Assembly: GCA_038874075.1 (NCBI GenBank)
Contig: JAVZDD010000001.1
Coordinates: 168,449-232,448 of the forward strand
Direction of reading: 5' to 3'
DNA length: 64,000 nt
Source: Jingweiarchaeum tengchongense
Lineage (GTDB): Archaea > Nanobdellota > Nanobdellia > Jingweiarchaeales > Jingweiarchaeaceae
This document shows, in pieces, positions 1 to 8,339 of the stretch. Numbering within the stretch: position 1 is the first letter of the stretch; each line of letters begins with the position of its first letter. The notes beneath the pieces are model-generated. The model did not search any database, was not told the origin of the DNA, and was given only the letters and a program-made list of their open reading frames with translations. A program made the translations under genes and the position numbers.

Positions 1-1
1 A

Positions 2-2140
2 ATTCAAATAGATGGTGAAAAATGGGTTGTATCTGAGGAGGCTGCTTTTAAATTAAGTAAACAAAACAAAGAATTAAAAGAAATAGGAGAGATCAAAGCG
101 AGCGAATTGATTGGCAAGTATTGCATTGAACCAATGAATAAAAATAAAATATTAATTCTTCCAGCTGAATTTGTTGATACTTCGCAAGCAACAGGTGTTG
201 TTTATTCTGTACCATCCCATGCACCATTTGATTACATAGGTTTAGTAGAAATATGGAATGGAAAATTCGTTGATGAATTCAAATTAAACATTAATGAAAT
301 TAAAAGTATAAAACCAATCTCATTGATAAAAGTGAAAGAGTTTGGTGATCATCCCGCAATTGAACTTTGTGAAAGAGAAGGGATCAAGCAAGTAAGAGAA
401 AAAGATAAGCTCGAGAAGGTGACACAAGAACTCTATAAACTTGAATTTTATAATGGGATACTGAAAGAAAACTGCGGAAAGTTCGCTGGAAAAAAGGTAT
501 TTGATGCAAAGGAAGAGGTGTTCAGCTATCTTTATTCAATGAAATTAGCAGATAAAATGTATGAAGTGAGTGCGATTGAAAAACCCGTGGTGTGTAGGTG
601 TGGCGGTAATGTTATCGTATCTGTGATTTCTGACCAATGGTTTATTGATTATGGTAACGAAGAATGGAAAAACAAGGCAAGAGTATGTTTAGATAGAATG
701 GGGATTGTTCCTGAAATCTATAGAAAATTGTTTGAAGACACGATTGCATGGCTACATGAAAGGCCATGTGCAAGAAGGAGAGGTCTTGGCACGCCATTAC
801 CTTTTGATTCTAATTGGATAATTGAGTCATTAAGTGATTCCACTATTTACATGTGTTTTTATATTATTTCAAAATACATAAATGAAGGTAAGATAAGAGC
901 TGAGCAATTTGAAGATAAGGTGTTCGACTATGTTTTTCTTGGTAAGGGTGAAGTTGAGGACATAGAAGAAGACACTGGGATAAATAGGGAAATATTAAAG
1001 GCAATGCGCAAGGAGTTTGAATATTGGTACCCTGTAGATCAAAGACATACTGCGGTTGGGCACATCTCCAACCATCTAACATTTTATATATTCAATCACG
1101 TGGCAATATTTCCAAGCGATAAATGGCCGAAGAAAATTACATTAAATGAAATGCTGATTCGCGAAGGTAGAAAAATGAGTAAGAGTTACGGAAACGTTTT
1201 ACCGTTGGCCGAAATACCAAAAAAATATTCTGCTGATCTCTATCGTTTATATGTCTCTTATGCTGCTGATTTGACTTCAACATTGGACTGGAGGGAAAAT
1301 GATATAAAAAATGTTGCTGGAAAAATCGAGAGATTTTACAATATACTGGCGCATGTAAAAAAAGGAAAATTCAGAAAAAGTATGTTAAAAAGATGGTTGA
1401 TTTCAAGATTCAATAGAAAAATTAAGATGGCAGATGAATGTATAAAAAGTTTTAAGATAAGAGATTACATTCAGCATGCATTCTTTGATGTCCTGAATGA
1501 CATCAATCACTTCGAACGTAGGGAAACGGACAAAAAAGAAGTTAATAGATTTTTATATTCAATTGCTGATGAATGGATAAGATTAATGTCACCAGTGATA
1601 CCTCACTTATGTGAGGAACTTTGGCATTCACTTGGAAAAAAATCATTTGTTTCAATTGAAAAATGGCCGAGCGCAAATGATAAGTTGATTGATGATAAGA
1701 TAGAATTAGCTGAAGAAACGATCATGAATACTCATGCCGACATTGTACAGATAATTGAGTTAATAAAAAAACAACCAAAGAAAATAAATTTATTTATTGC
1801 AAGTGAGTGGAAATTTAAATTTTTGAATAAGTTAATCAAAATTTTTAATGAAAATAAAAAAATTGATTTTAATTTTATTATGGAAAAAATTAAAGAAGAA
1901 GATTTTTGGAAGGAAAAGAAGGAAGATGTCATTGTATTATTGAAAAAATTTGTGAAAGAGCCGGGTAAATTACCTAGTATAATCAATGAAAGAAATATCG
2001 AATTAAAGGCTTTTTTAGAAGCAAAGAATTTTTTTGAAAATGAATTTAAATGTAGTGTAGAAATAATAAAGGAAGAGAAGGCAACGATTGAAAAGGCAAG
2101 ACAAGCAATGCCTGGAAAACCAGCAATATATGTGGAATAA
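2..2140 (+). CDS. leuS: Leucyl-tRNA synthetase, archaeal type (5' partial)
   Basis: Charges tRNA-Leu with leucine in the cytoplasm. The frame is open from base 2, so the N-terminus with the HIGH motif lies outside the window; 712 residues remain. A Cys motif (CRCGG) near nt 593 fits the archaeal zinc/editing region, the motif HERPCARRRGLGTPLPF near nt 750 is typical of archaeal LeuRS, and the catalytic KMSKS loop is at 1172-1186. An alpha-helical anticodon-binding domain and a Lys-rich C-terminal domain follow. It ends 5 nt before a small membrane-protein gene. The TTG at 107 is internal, not a start. Identification is firm. Confidence 0.95.
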   Translation: MQIDGEKWVVSEEAAFKLSKQNKELKEIGEIKASELIGKYCIEPMNKNKILILPAEFVDTSQATGVVYSVPSHAPFDYIGLVEIWNGKFVDEFKLNINEIKSIKPISLIKVKEFGDHPAIELCEREGIKQVREKDKLEKVTQELYKLEFYNGILKENCGKFAGKKVFDAKEEVFSYLYSMKLADKMYEVSAIEKPVVCRCGGNVIVSVISDQWFIDYGNEEWKNKARVCLDRMGIVPEIYRKLFEDTIAWLHERPCARRRGLGTPLPFDSNWIIESLSDSTIYMCFYIISKYINEGKIRAEQFEDKVFDYVFLGKGEVEDIEEDTGINREILKAMRKEFEYWYPVDQRHTAVGHISNHLTFYIFNHVAIFPSDKWPKKITLNEMLIREGRKMSKSYGNVLPLAEIPKKYSADLYRLYVSYAADLTSTLDWRENDIKNVAGKIERFYNILAHVKKGKFRKSMLKRWLISRFNRKIKMADECIKSFKIRDYIQHAFFDVLNDINHFERRETDKKEVNRFLYSIADEWIRLMSPVIPHLCEELWHSLGKKSFVSIEKWPSANDKLIDDKIELAEETIMNTHADIVQIIELIKKQPKKINLFIASEWKFKFLNKLIKIFNENKKIDFNFIMEKIKEEDFWKEKKEDVIVLLKKFVKEPGKLPSIINERNIELKAFLEAKNFFENEFKCSVEIIKEEKATIEKARQAMPGKPAIYVE

Positions 2141-2145
2141 CCATC

Positions 2146-2451
2146 ATGAAAAAAATATTGGTTTTTTTATGTTTTTTGGATATATTCTCTGGGTTCGTTC
2201 TTCTTTATAGCAATTTTTTCGTAAAGTTGGGTCTGCTTTTCATGCTGATAATGTATTTATATATAATAAAGGGAAGCTGGTCAATTTTTTCAAGTGCAAG
2301 TGTTGGATATTATTATGATTGGATGGGTTTTGTTGACATGACTACAGGTATTTCTTTATTATTTGCCTACTACAATGTATACAATTTCAATATCTTTGGT
2401 GTAATAATGATAATAAAAGGATTATTTTGTCTCTTTAGTTTGGTTTTTTGA
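2146..2451 (+). CDS. Small membrane protein, about four TM segments
   Basis: Unrecognised 101-residue protein that is almost entirely hydrophobic, with predicted membrane segments at about residues 3-20, 25-44, 58-76 and 82-100. It has no charged domain or catalytic motif. It starts 5 nt after the leuS stop, so it is probably co-transcribed with it. It converges on the S17e gene with a 1-nt gap. Function unknown. Confidence 0.6.
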   Translation: MKKILVFLCFLDIFSGFVLLYSNFFVKLGLLFMLIMYLYIIKGSWSIFSSASVGYYYDWMGFVDMTTGISLLFAYYNVYNFNIFGVIMIIKGLFCLFSLVF

Positions 2452-2452
2452 G

Positions 2453-2641
2453 TCACTCTTCTTTTTTCTTTAAAAATGTGATGTAACCTGCGATTTTATT
2501 TCTCATTTTCTTTGATGAAAATGTAATTAGTTCGTTTAATACTTGTTTATTGTGCTCAAAATCCTTTGTAAATCTATCCTGATACTTATCAAATATTTTC
2601 TTACCCTCACTTTTTATTAATTTTGTTCTGACTCTACCCAT
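2453..2641 (-). CDS. rps17e: Ribosomal protein S17e
   Basis: Small-subunit ribosomal protein found only in archaea and eukaryotes. The 62 residues match the family length and its landmarks: MGRVRTK at the N-terminus, a central KFTKDFEHNK-like segment and the conserved KKMRNKIAGYITFL near the C-terminus. It is the last gene of the minus-strand operon and starts 4 nt after the AMP phosphorylase stop, so a ribosomal protein is tied to nucleotide salvage. Confidence 0.93.
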   Translation of the reverse strand: MGRVRTKLIKSEGKKIFDKYQDRFTKDFEHNKQVLNELITFSSKKMRNKIAGYITFLKKKEE

Positions 2642-2645
2642 TTTC

Positions 2646-4130
2646 TCACTTTATAATGATTGGATTAATCTGTTTTAGAATATCTATTGCTTTATCAATT
2701 TTTCCCTCGCTTTCTGAATATAAAGTAAGCAATTTTTCTCTTTTTTTGACATGGCTGTCGATGTGCTTATGTAAATATATTCCTGCTCCTTTATCTCTCG
2801 GACAACCTAATATCCTAGCAATATAAGAAATCATTGTATTGTCTATGAGTTCAACTTTCCCTGTTCTATCTGATAAAAAATCATAGGAATATTTGCCAAT
2901 TGATATATCACTCACATTAACGTTTGGATTTCCATTCTGTGCTTTTATTATCTCGCGCATTTTCTTCAACGCTTTACCGGATATTAATATTTGCTCCGCT
3001 ATTTTTCTACCTTTACCCCTCCTTACTTTACCACTCATTTCAAGTAGGTTCGCTGCAAGATTTAATGATTTTTCCCTAAGGTCTCTTGGTCCACGATTGT
3101 GTAAAACAAGTAAAACATCCCTTGCCTCGAGTGCTGGACCAATTCCATTACCAATTGGTTCATCACCACTTGTAAACACAGTCTGAATGTTTATGTTTAG
3201 TCTGGCGCCAAGTCTCAAGAATTGTCTTTGTAGGTGCCTTGCATGCTCAATGTCTTCAACTTTTCCTCCTTTTCCAATCGGTATATCAATCAATATATGC
3301 GTAGAACCAACAGCCATTTTCTTTGCGAGTATACTTGCCAGCATCTGTGATTCTGGGTCAAGTGAGAATGGATGCTCAATTTTTATGATCTTATCATCGG
3401 CTGGAGCTAAATTTAGACTGCCACCCCAAACAATACATCCATTTGTTTTTAATACAATCTTTTTTAATTCATTTATATCAAAAGTTACATTCGCCAATAC
3501 TTCCATTGTATCAGCAGTGCCAGCTGGTGAAGTAATCGCCCTCGAACTTGTTTTTGGTATAATCAAACCATATGCTGCGATGATGGGAACAATTATCATC
3601 GTAATTCTATTACCTGGCACACCACCTATTGAATGGAGATCCATTATTGGGTATCTTTTAAGTTTCAATCTCTCCCCAGTATCAATCATCGCCTTCGTTA
3701 AGTGATACGTCTCTTCCAGACTCATACCTTTCATATAACAGGCAGAAACAAAGTATGTTAATTCGATTTCAGTAAGATTGTTTTTAACAATATCATTCAC
3801 GATTGAATATATTTCATTTTTATTTAATTCTTCACCATTTATCTTTTTCTTTATTGCTTCAATTGAACTTGGTTTTTCTGCAAGTTCAAATTCAATTGTA
3901 TCACCGTCTCTCAATTTAAGATCTTTCCAAACTTCTCTGAATGTACCAATTAAACCTTCTCCGAGAATTACGCTCGCGAGATCAACTACCACAGTTAAAC
4001 TTTTATTTCCTTTCTTTATCACTGCCCTATCCATAGGAAAAATACCAATGTTCTTTGCAAACTCCTCATTCAAAATTACGATGTGTTTTCCACCAGCGGT
4101 TAAATCAAAATTCCTCACTTTCAGCTTCAT
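2646..4130 (-). CDS. deoA: AMP phosphorylase
   Basis: Converts AMP plus phosphate to adenine and ribose-1,5-bisphosphate, the first step of the archaeal AMP pathway. It belongs to the thymidine-phosphorylase-like family with the N-terminal extension typical of archaeal AMP phosphorylases (about 500 residues; 494 here). Visible landmarks are DLHSIGGVPGN (phosphate/nucleotide loop) and SSRAITSPAGTADTMEVL. The ATG at 4130 is chosen because it overlaps the RuBisCO stop as ATGA and follows a GGGGGT element; an in-frame ATG at 4142 is the alternative. The upstream genes encode the next two enzymes of the same pathway, which makes the assignment secure. Confidence 0.95.
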   Translation of the reverse strand: MKLKVRNFDLTAGGKHIVILNEEFAKNIGIFPMDRAVIKKGNKSLTVVVDLASVILGEGLIGTFREVWKDLKLRDGDTIEFELAEKPSSIEAIKKKINGEELNKNEIYSIVNDIVKNNLTEIELTYFVSACYMKGMSLEETYHLTKAMIDTGERLKLKRYPIMDLHSIGGVPGNRITMIIVPIIAAYGLIIPKTSSRAITSPAGTADTMEVLANVTFDINELKKIVLKTNGCIVWGGSLNLAPADDKIIKIEHPFSLDPESQMLASILAKKMAVGSTHILIDIPIGKGGKVEDIEHARHLQRQFLRLGARLNINIQTVFTSGDEPIGNGIGPALEARDVLLVLHNRGPRDLREKSLNLAANLLEMSGKVRRGKGRKIAEQILISGKALKKMREIIKAQNGNPNVNVSDISIGKYSYDFLSDRTGKVELIDNTMISYIARILGCPRDKGAGIYLHKHIDSHVKKREKLLTLYSESEGKIDKAIDILKQINPIIIK

Positions 4131-5353
4131 TTTAACCCCCATTTTTTAATTGCTAATTTTAATTCTTTTTTGTTTTTCATATAATCTTCGATCGGAATTC
4201 CATTGACTACTGCATCTATTGCCTGTCTCATTGCTTTTGCTCCAGAAAAAGTACCATTTGGATGACCATGAACCCCTCCTCCAGCTTGTATAATAATATC
4301 TTTACCAAGTAATTCGATTAATTTTGGTATGGAACCTGGATGAAGTCCACCAGAGGCAACGGGGAATACAGATTTCAAACCAAAAAATTCTGATTTTAAA
4401 AACGAATTTATTTCTTTGGTTTCCTCTTCTCCACTTTCCATTTTCCCGATGTTTGCTGTGCCTGTGTGTATTTGATCTACACCAATGAGCCTTGATATTT
4501 TTGCGATTACTAACATTGAAATCCCGTGCTTTCCTTTTGTAAAAATTGCATGGCCTGCCCTGTGGGCGTGCAAAACTAATTTTAATTCATCATTCTCATT
4601 TCTTAGGGTCTGAAGCGCTGACCATCCTAATGTAATTATATCTACCATCACATATTCATTACCAACTTCTCTAACAATCCTGGCCCTTCTCAGCATCTCC
4701 TTGACTTCAGCTGTAATATTTATCATGTAGATTTTCTTCTCTCCTGTTTCCTTCTCTGCTTTCTCCTTTGCATTGAATGTTTTTCTGAGTCTTTTTTCAA
4801 ACCTATTAAACGAGAGTGAGGATAAATTCTCATCATCCTTAACGATATCAATACCGCCAGTCCAAGCTTCGTACGCTACTCTTGCATGTTCATTTTCGTT
4901 CAAACCAAGCTTTGGTTTTATTATCGTCCCGCATAATGGTCTATCATAAACTTTCAATAATTTTCTTATGCCATGAATTCCAAAGAGTGGACCTTTAAAA
5001 GATTTTACAATTTTTTCTGGAAAAATGATATTTTGAAGTTTCAAATTTTTGATGATGTTCATTCCAAAGATGTTACCTGCGATACTTGAAAGAATTTGTG
5101 ATATATTCCCTTCTTCAAATAATTCAATAGGATACGCGATTTTAACTTTATTTTTATCAATTTCAAAAACCTTTGCCCCCAATCTTTTTATCCTATATTT
5201 CATCGTCGCTACGTCAGTCCATGTGCCAATGCTTGACTCTGCAGCTATCTGTTCTGCAACCTTTTTAAATGGTATATCACGTGATGGTTCTACATAAAAT
5301 TCTGTAATAAGGTCATTTTTTGATGGTTCATATTTTAAATTTATGTAACTCAC
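4127..5353 (-). CDS. rbcL: Ribulose-1,5-bisphosphate carboxylase, form III
   Basis: Carboxylates RuBP to two 3-phosphoglycerates, the last step of AMP degradation. Active-site landmarks are GTIIKPKLGL, GGIDIVKDDEN (carbamylated Lys and metal-binding Asp/Glu), HAHRAGH, the loop-6 segment TGTANIGKMESGEEET, VASGGLHPGSIP and IIQAGGGVHGHP. At 408 residues it is slightly short for form III. The start is GTG at 5353, about 7 nt after a GGAGG Shine-Dalgarno that forms the last codons of the upstream isomerase gene. With AMP phosphorylase and R15P isomerase beside it and no phosphoribulokinase in view, a form III nucleotide-salvage role is far more likely than a Calvin cycle. Confidence 0.96.
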   Translation of the reverse strand: MSYINLKYEPSKNDLITEFYVEPSRDIPFKKVAEQIAAESSIGTWTDVATMKYRIKRLGAKVFEIDKNKVKIAYPIELFEEGNISQILSSIAGNIFGMNIIKNLKLQNIIFPEKIVKSFKGPLFGIHGIRKLLKVYDRPLCGTIIKPKLGLNENEHARVAYEAWTGGIDIVKDDENLSSLSFNRFEKRLRKTFNAKEKAEKETGEKKIYMINITAEVKEMLRRARIVREVGNEYVMVDIITLGWSALQTLRNENDELKLVLHAHRAGHAIFTKGKHGISMLVIAKISRLIGVDQIHTGTANIGKMESGEEETKEINSFLKSEFFGLKSVFPVASGGLHPGSIPKLIELLGKDIIIQAGGGVHGHPNGTFSGAKAMRQAIDAVVNGIPIEDYMKNKKELKLAIKKWGLK

Positions 5354-5357
5354 CTCG

Positions 5358-6281
5358 CTACCTCCTAAATAACCATGGATATTTTGATTGAATGATATGA
5401 ATCAAGACTTGTGGGTGTTGGATTCCCTCCTCGCTAATTATGCCTGTTATGTATTCATTTTCAGTCAAATCAAATGCTGGGTTTCTTATTTCTATCATTT
5501 TTCTCTTCGTCTTCCAAATTTCATTTCTATCTCTTTCCTCAATTATATAAGTTTCATCCAAACTTCTTGGATCAAACTTATATAATTCACATGCAACATA
5601 GAATGGAACCCATGCTTTTTTTGCAGCCAGCGCAATTAAAGAAGTACCAACTTTGTTTATTATCCCTTTTGGGGTGATTGCATCTGCACCAACAATGACG
5701 ATATTCGCTTTCTCTATCATATAACTTGATGCGGCATCAACAATCATTGTCGTAGGTATACCAAGTGCACTTAACTCTTTTGCTGTTTTTCTTCCTTGAA
5801 ATAGTGGTCTCGTCTCAGTACATATCACACTAAATCTTTTCCCGTTCTCTTTTGCCTTTTTAAGAATACCCATAACCGTTGAACTGTGGCAGTGAGTGAA
5901 GACAATTTCCTCGTCTTTTATAAGCGTGGAACCAACTTCTGCTATCTTGTTTTTTGCGCTTTCCAAATTGTGTAAAAATTCATTGGAATACAAGGATACA
6001 AGATGCTTTAGCTCTTTTATTTCATTAACGGGATTCTTTTCTAACATTGTGATGATAAAATTCAGTGAATTTAACATCAAAGGTTCGGTTGGCCTTGATT
6101 CTGCTAAAATTTTTTTTGCCTCTTCAATTTTATTTATAAACTCATACTTATCATTCACTTCTAATTTCTCACTAAATTCCTGTATTCTTTGAAGCGCAGA
6201 TTTAGCGATATTTTCTGCTCCTTGAATCTTCAATTCTTTTATTTTACTTGCAGTTCTTTCAATAATATCGAATTGCTTCAC
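5358..6281 (-). CDS. e2b2: Ribose-1,5-bisphosphate isomerase
   Basis: Isomerises ribose-1,5-bisphosphate to RuBP and links AMP phosphorylase to RuBisCO. It is an eIF2B-alpha/MtnA-fold protein of 307 residues. Visible features are THCHSSTVMGIL with the catalytic Cys, TETRPLFQGRKTAKELSALG, and VGADAITPKG with the catalytic Asp. These motifs and the operon context separate it from eIF2B subunits and MtnA. The start is GTG at 6281. Its final codons (AGG AGG TAG) double as the Shine-Dalgarno of rbcL, which implies translational coupling. Confidence 0.94.
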   Translation of the reverse strand: MKQFDIIERTASKIKELKIQGAENIAKSALQRIQEFSEKLEVNDKYEFINKIEEAKKILAESRPTEPLMLNSLNFIITMLEKNPVNEIKELKHLVSLYSNEFLHNLESAKNKIAEVGSTLIKDEEIVFTHCHSSTVMGILKKAKENGKRFSVICTETRPLFQGRKTAKELSALGIPTTMIVDAASSYMIEKANIVIVGADAITPKGIINKVGTSLIALAAKKAWVPFYVACELYKFDPRSLDETYIIEERDRNEIWKTKRKMIEIRNPAFDLTENEYITGIISEEGIQHPQVLIHIIQSKYPWLFRR

Positions 6282-6320
6282 AAGAAATTAATAAAAATTG
6301 ATTTATTAAAAAAGTTATGA

Positions 6321-6599
6321 TTAAAATTCCTCTGTCAATCTAGTAACATCGTCAACGCTAACATCACTTATTCCTTTTATCTTCCTTATTTCCTCCTCTA
6401 TTTTCTCAGTTCCACCCTTTGATTCATCCATTATAAATGTAAATACGATCGCATTTATACCATATGCAATTGGTTGTATTCTTATATTTGCTATTTTACC
6501 GTGTTTATTTAGTATCTGTCTTGTTGCTTCCCCAATCTCTTCAAGTTTTATATTTGGATTTTCCGGAAGTATTTTTAGTGTGACTGCAACTTGCGCCAT
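6321..6599 (-). CDS. ef1b: Translation elongation factor EF-1beta
   Basis: Archaeal guanine-nucleotide exchange factor for EF-1alpha. Its 92 residues fit the family. The N-terminal AQVAVTLKILPE strand, the PIAYGINAIVFTFI core and the acidic SVDDVTRL end are typical. It lies 4 nt after the GNAT gene and 39 nt before the R15P isomerase, in a run that starts with the Zn-ribbon gene at 7315; the Zn-ribbon/EF-1beta pairing is common in archaea. Confidence 0.93.
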   Translation of the reverse strand: MAQVAVTLKILPENPNIKLEEIGEATRQILNKHGKIANIRIQPIAYGINAIVFTFIMDESKGGTEKIEEEIRKIKGISDVSVDDVTRLTEEF

Positions 6600-6603
6600 T
6601 TAT

Positions 6604-7143
6604 TCACCCCATTTTCTTTAGTGGAAGTTCCATCACGATTTGATTAATGTATTTACCTTTATAAAATATTCTATTTTTTAATACGGCAACCCTCTTAAAC
6701 CCTATTTTTTCATATACATGCTGCGCTACTTTGTTATTAGCATAAACAGTCAAATACAACAACTTCAGATCTCTATCTTTCTTTGCTAATTTTATAATTG
6801 CTCTTATCATCTCCTTACCAATTCCTAAGTTTCTATATTCTCTAATCACGGACACGCCAAGTTCACCAGTATGTTTCTCCCTAAAACGACCCTTTCTTAT
6901 TTCAACTGCACCAATTATTTTTCCATCAATCTCAGCAACTAAATATATCTTTCTTTTTTTATTTATGTCTTCAATAACGCCCTTCAACCACTTTCTCTCC
7001 TCTTTAAATGTCATTCTACGGTTGCAGAGTATTGGTGCATCTTCTCTTACCAGAGAGTTGATAAAATTTAGAAGTCCTTTGACATCACTCATCTTCGGTT
7101 TTCTCAGAACAACTTTTCTTCCATCCTTTGCTTTTATTATCAT
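6604..7143 (-). CDS. GNAT-family N-acetyltransferase
   Basis: Acetyl-CoA-dependent acyltransferase of the RimI-like type; substrate unknown. The 179 residues contain an IYLVAEIDGKIIGAVEI core strand, the acetyl-CoA loop REYRNLGIGKEMIRAI (an R-x-x-G-x-G/A variant) and a YEKIGFKRV segment at the C-terminus. The ATG at 7143 is preferred because it follows the Zn-ribbon stop by one base; a longer reading to 7179 would run into that gene. Sitting between two translation genes, it may modify a ribosomal or translation protein, but that is inference. Confidence 0.85.
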   Translation of the reverse strand: MIIKAKDGRKVVLRKPKMSDVKGLLNFINSLVREDAPILCNRRMTFKEERKWLKGVIEDINKKRKIYLVAEIDGKIIGAVEIRKGRFREKHTGELGVSVIREYRNLGIGKEMIRAIIKLAKKDRDLKLLYLTVYANNKVAQHVYEKIGFKRVAVLKNRIFYKGKYINQIVMELPLKKMG

Positions 7144-7144
7144 T

Positions 7145-7315
7145 TCATGGACCTGTAAAATGGCATTCTGGACACTCATATGGAACTGCTAAAATTCTGC
7201 ATTTGCCACATCTCACTATCTTGGTCTTTCCACAATTTGGGCAATTAAATATTGTTGAATTTTCAACCGTACTTATGTCTGTTTTGCATGTACTACAGTA
7301 TTCTTTGCTTCTCAT
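7145..7315 (-). CDS. Small double zinc-ribbon protein (HVO_2753-like)
   Basis: A 56-residue protein with four CxxC pairs: CSTC near residue 7, CPNC near 25, CGKC near 36 and CPEC near 48, ending in HFTGP. This matches the archaeal Zn-ribbon family typified by HVO_2753, predicted to act in translation and usually encoded beside EF-1beta, as here. It is the first gene of the minus-strand operon, 45 bp from the divergent pth2 gene. The stop TGA is at 7145-7147, directly before the GNAT start. Confidence 0.88.
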   Translation of the reverse strand: MRSKEYCSTCKTDISTVENSTIFNCPNCGKTKIVRCGKCRILAVPYECPECHFTGP

Positions 7316-7360
7316 CTGCCTAAAAAAAGCTTTTATTGTTTAAAAGTTTTTCTAAAATAG

Positions 7361-7711
7361 ATGAAACAAGTAATTGTAATAAGAAGTGACTTAAAATTAA
7401 GTAGGGGTAAGGCTTGTGTACAAGTGGCTCACGCATCATTAGTTAGTGCTTTAAAGGTACAAAAGAAGAATGAAAAACTATTCAAAAAATGGTTATTAGA
7501 TGGACAAAAAAAAGTAGTACTAAAAGTAAGGGGTGAAAAGGAGCTCTTAGAGATCTATGAAAAGGCAAGGGAAAATGATTTGGTTTGTGAAGTAATAAGG
7601 GATGCTGGGCTCACAGAGTTAGAACCTGGAACAATCACGTGTATTGGGATAGGCCCTGATGAAGAAAAAAAGATAGATAAGATAACTGGCAGCTTACCGC
7701 TTTTAAAATAA
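7361..7711 (+). CDS. pth2: Peptidyl-tRNA hydrolase, Pth2 type
   Basis: Releases tRNA from prematurely dropped peptidyl-tRNA. The 116 residues match the archaeal/eukaryotic family, with KQVIVIRSDLKLSRGKACVQ and VAHASL at the N-terminus, IRDAGLTELEPGTITCIGIGP and an SLPLLK end. It is divergent from the Zn-ribbon operon. Its last 9 nt overlap the convergent TtuA-like gene. Confidence 0.95.
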   Translation: MKQVIVIRSDLKLSRGKACVQVAHASLVSALKVQKKNEKLFKKWLLDGQKKVVLKVRGEKELLEIYEKARENDLVCEVIRDAGLTELEPGTITCIGIGPDEEKKIDKITGSLPLLK

Positions 7712-8338
7712 ACTTTCAAATAAATTTACCAATGAAAATTTTGCTCCAGGCCTCATTTCTTCAACTTTGTTTATTTTGTTTAAGTAAATATTTTTTTGCT
7801 GGTACTTAAGAAAATTATAATTTTTTAATCTTGCAAGTGTTTCAATTTCTTTGATTGGTATATTAAATAAAGGTCTTACAAGATTTCCATTTCTTGGTTT
7901 TATTTCATTGATCAAACTTAATTTTTTCTCAGCAAAGGCAATTATTAATTTTTCACAAGTATCCTCCAAACAATCGTTCAGGACGATTGTTTCTTTTGTC
8001 TTCCTTAATTTAAGGTTTTTTATTTCTTTAACCATCACACCATATTTTTTTGATATTTCTTTTGCAACTTTGAGTGCTTTTTTTGTTGAAAGTAAGGTAA
8101 AACTTGTGTCTTTTCTTGATCCTAATAAATTAAATATGTGGAAGAAACAAACAAAACTTGGAGCACTTCCATCAAAAATGAATGAAATTTTTTTATTGTT
8201 CAGCATCTTGTAGTGTTTGATATTTCTATTTATTCTCTTTCTCATTATTTTGATGAAACAAGCATTACAAAAGTACTTTTTTAGATATGGGAGAAATATT
8301 TTTCCGTTTCTTTTTTCACAATTTCCACAAAAAATCAT
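7703..8338 (-). CDS. Degenerate TtuA/Ncs6-like (PP-loop) protein
   Basis: A 211-residue protein resembling the tRNA 2-thiolation enzymes TtuA/Ncs6, which adenylate U34 or U54 and insert sulfur from a ubiquitin-like carrier. Resemblance comes from the N-terminal zinc finger (CGNC and CNAC pairs, with YFCNACF), the helix NIKHYKMLNN before the nucleotide strand, and VRPLFNIPIKEIETLARL near the C-terminus. The SGGKDS PP-loop is replaced by DGSAPS, the catalytic Cys motifs are not recognisable, and the protein is about 100 residues shorter than TtuA. It may be an inactive or repurposed paralogue. It starts next to the tyrS stop on the same strand. Confidence 0.55.
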   Translation of the reverse strand: MIFCGNCEKRNGKIFLPYLKKYFCNACFIKIMRKRINRNIKHYKMLNNKKISFIFDGSAPSFVCFFHIFNLLGSRKDTSFTLLSTKKALKVAKEISKKYGVMVKEIKNLKLRKTKETIVLNDCLEDTCEKLIIAFAEKKLSLINEIKPRNGNLVRPLFNIPIKEIETLARLKNYNFLKYQQKNIYLNKINKVEEMRPGAKFSLVNLFESLF

Positions 8339-8339
8339 T

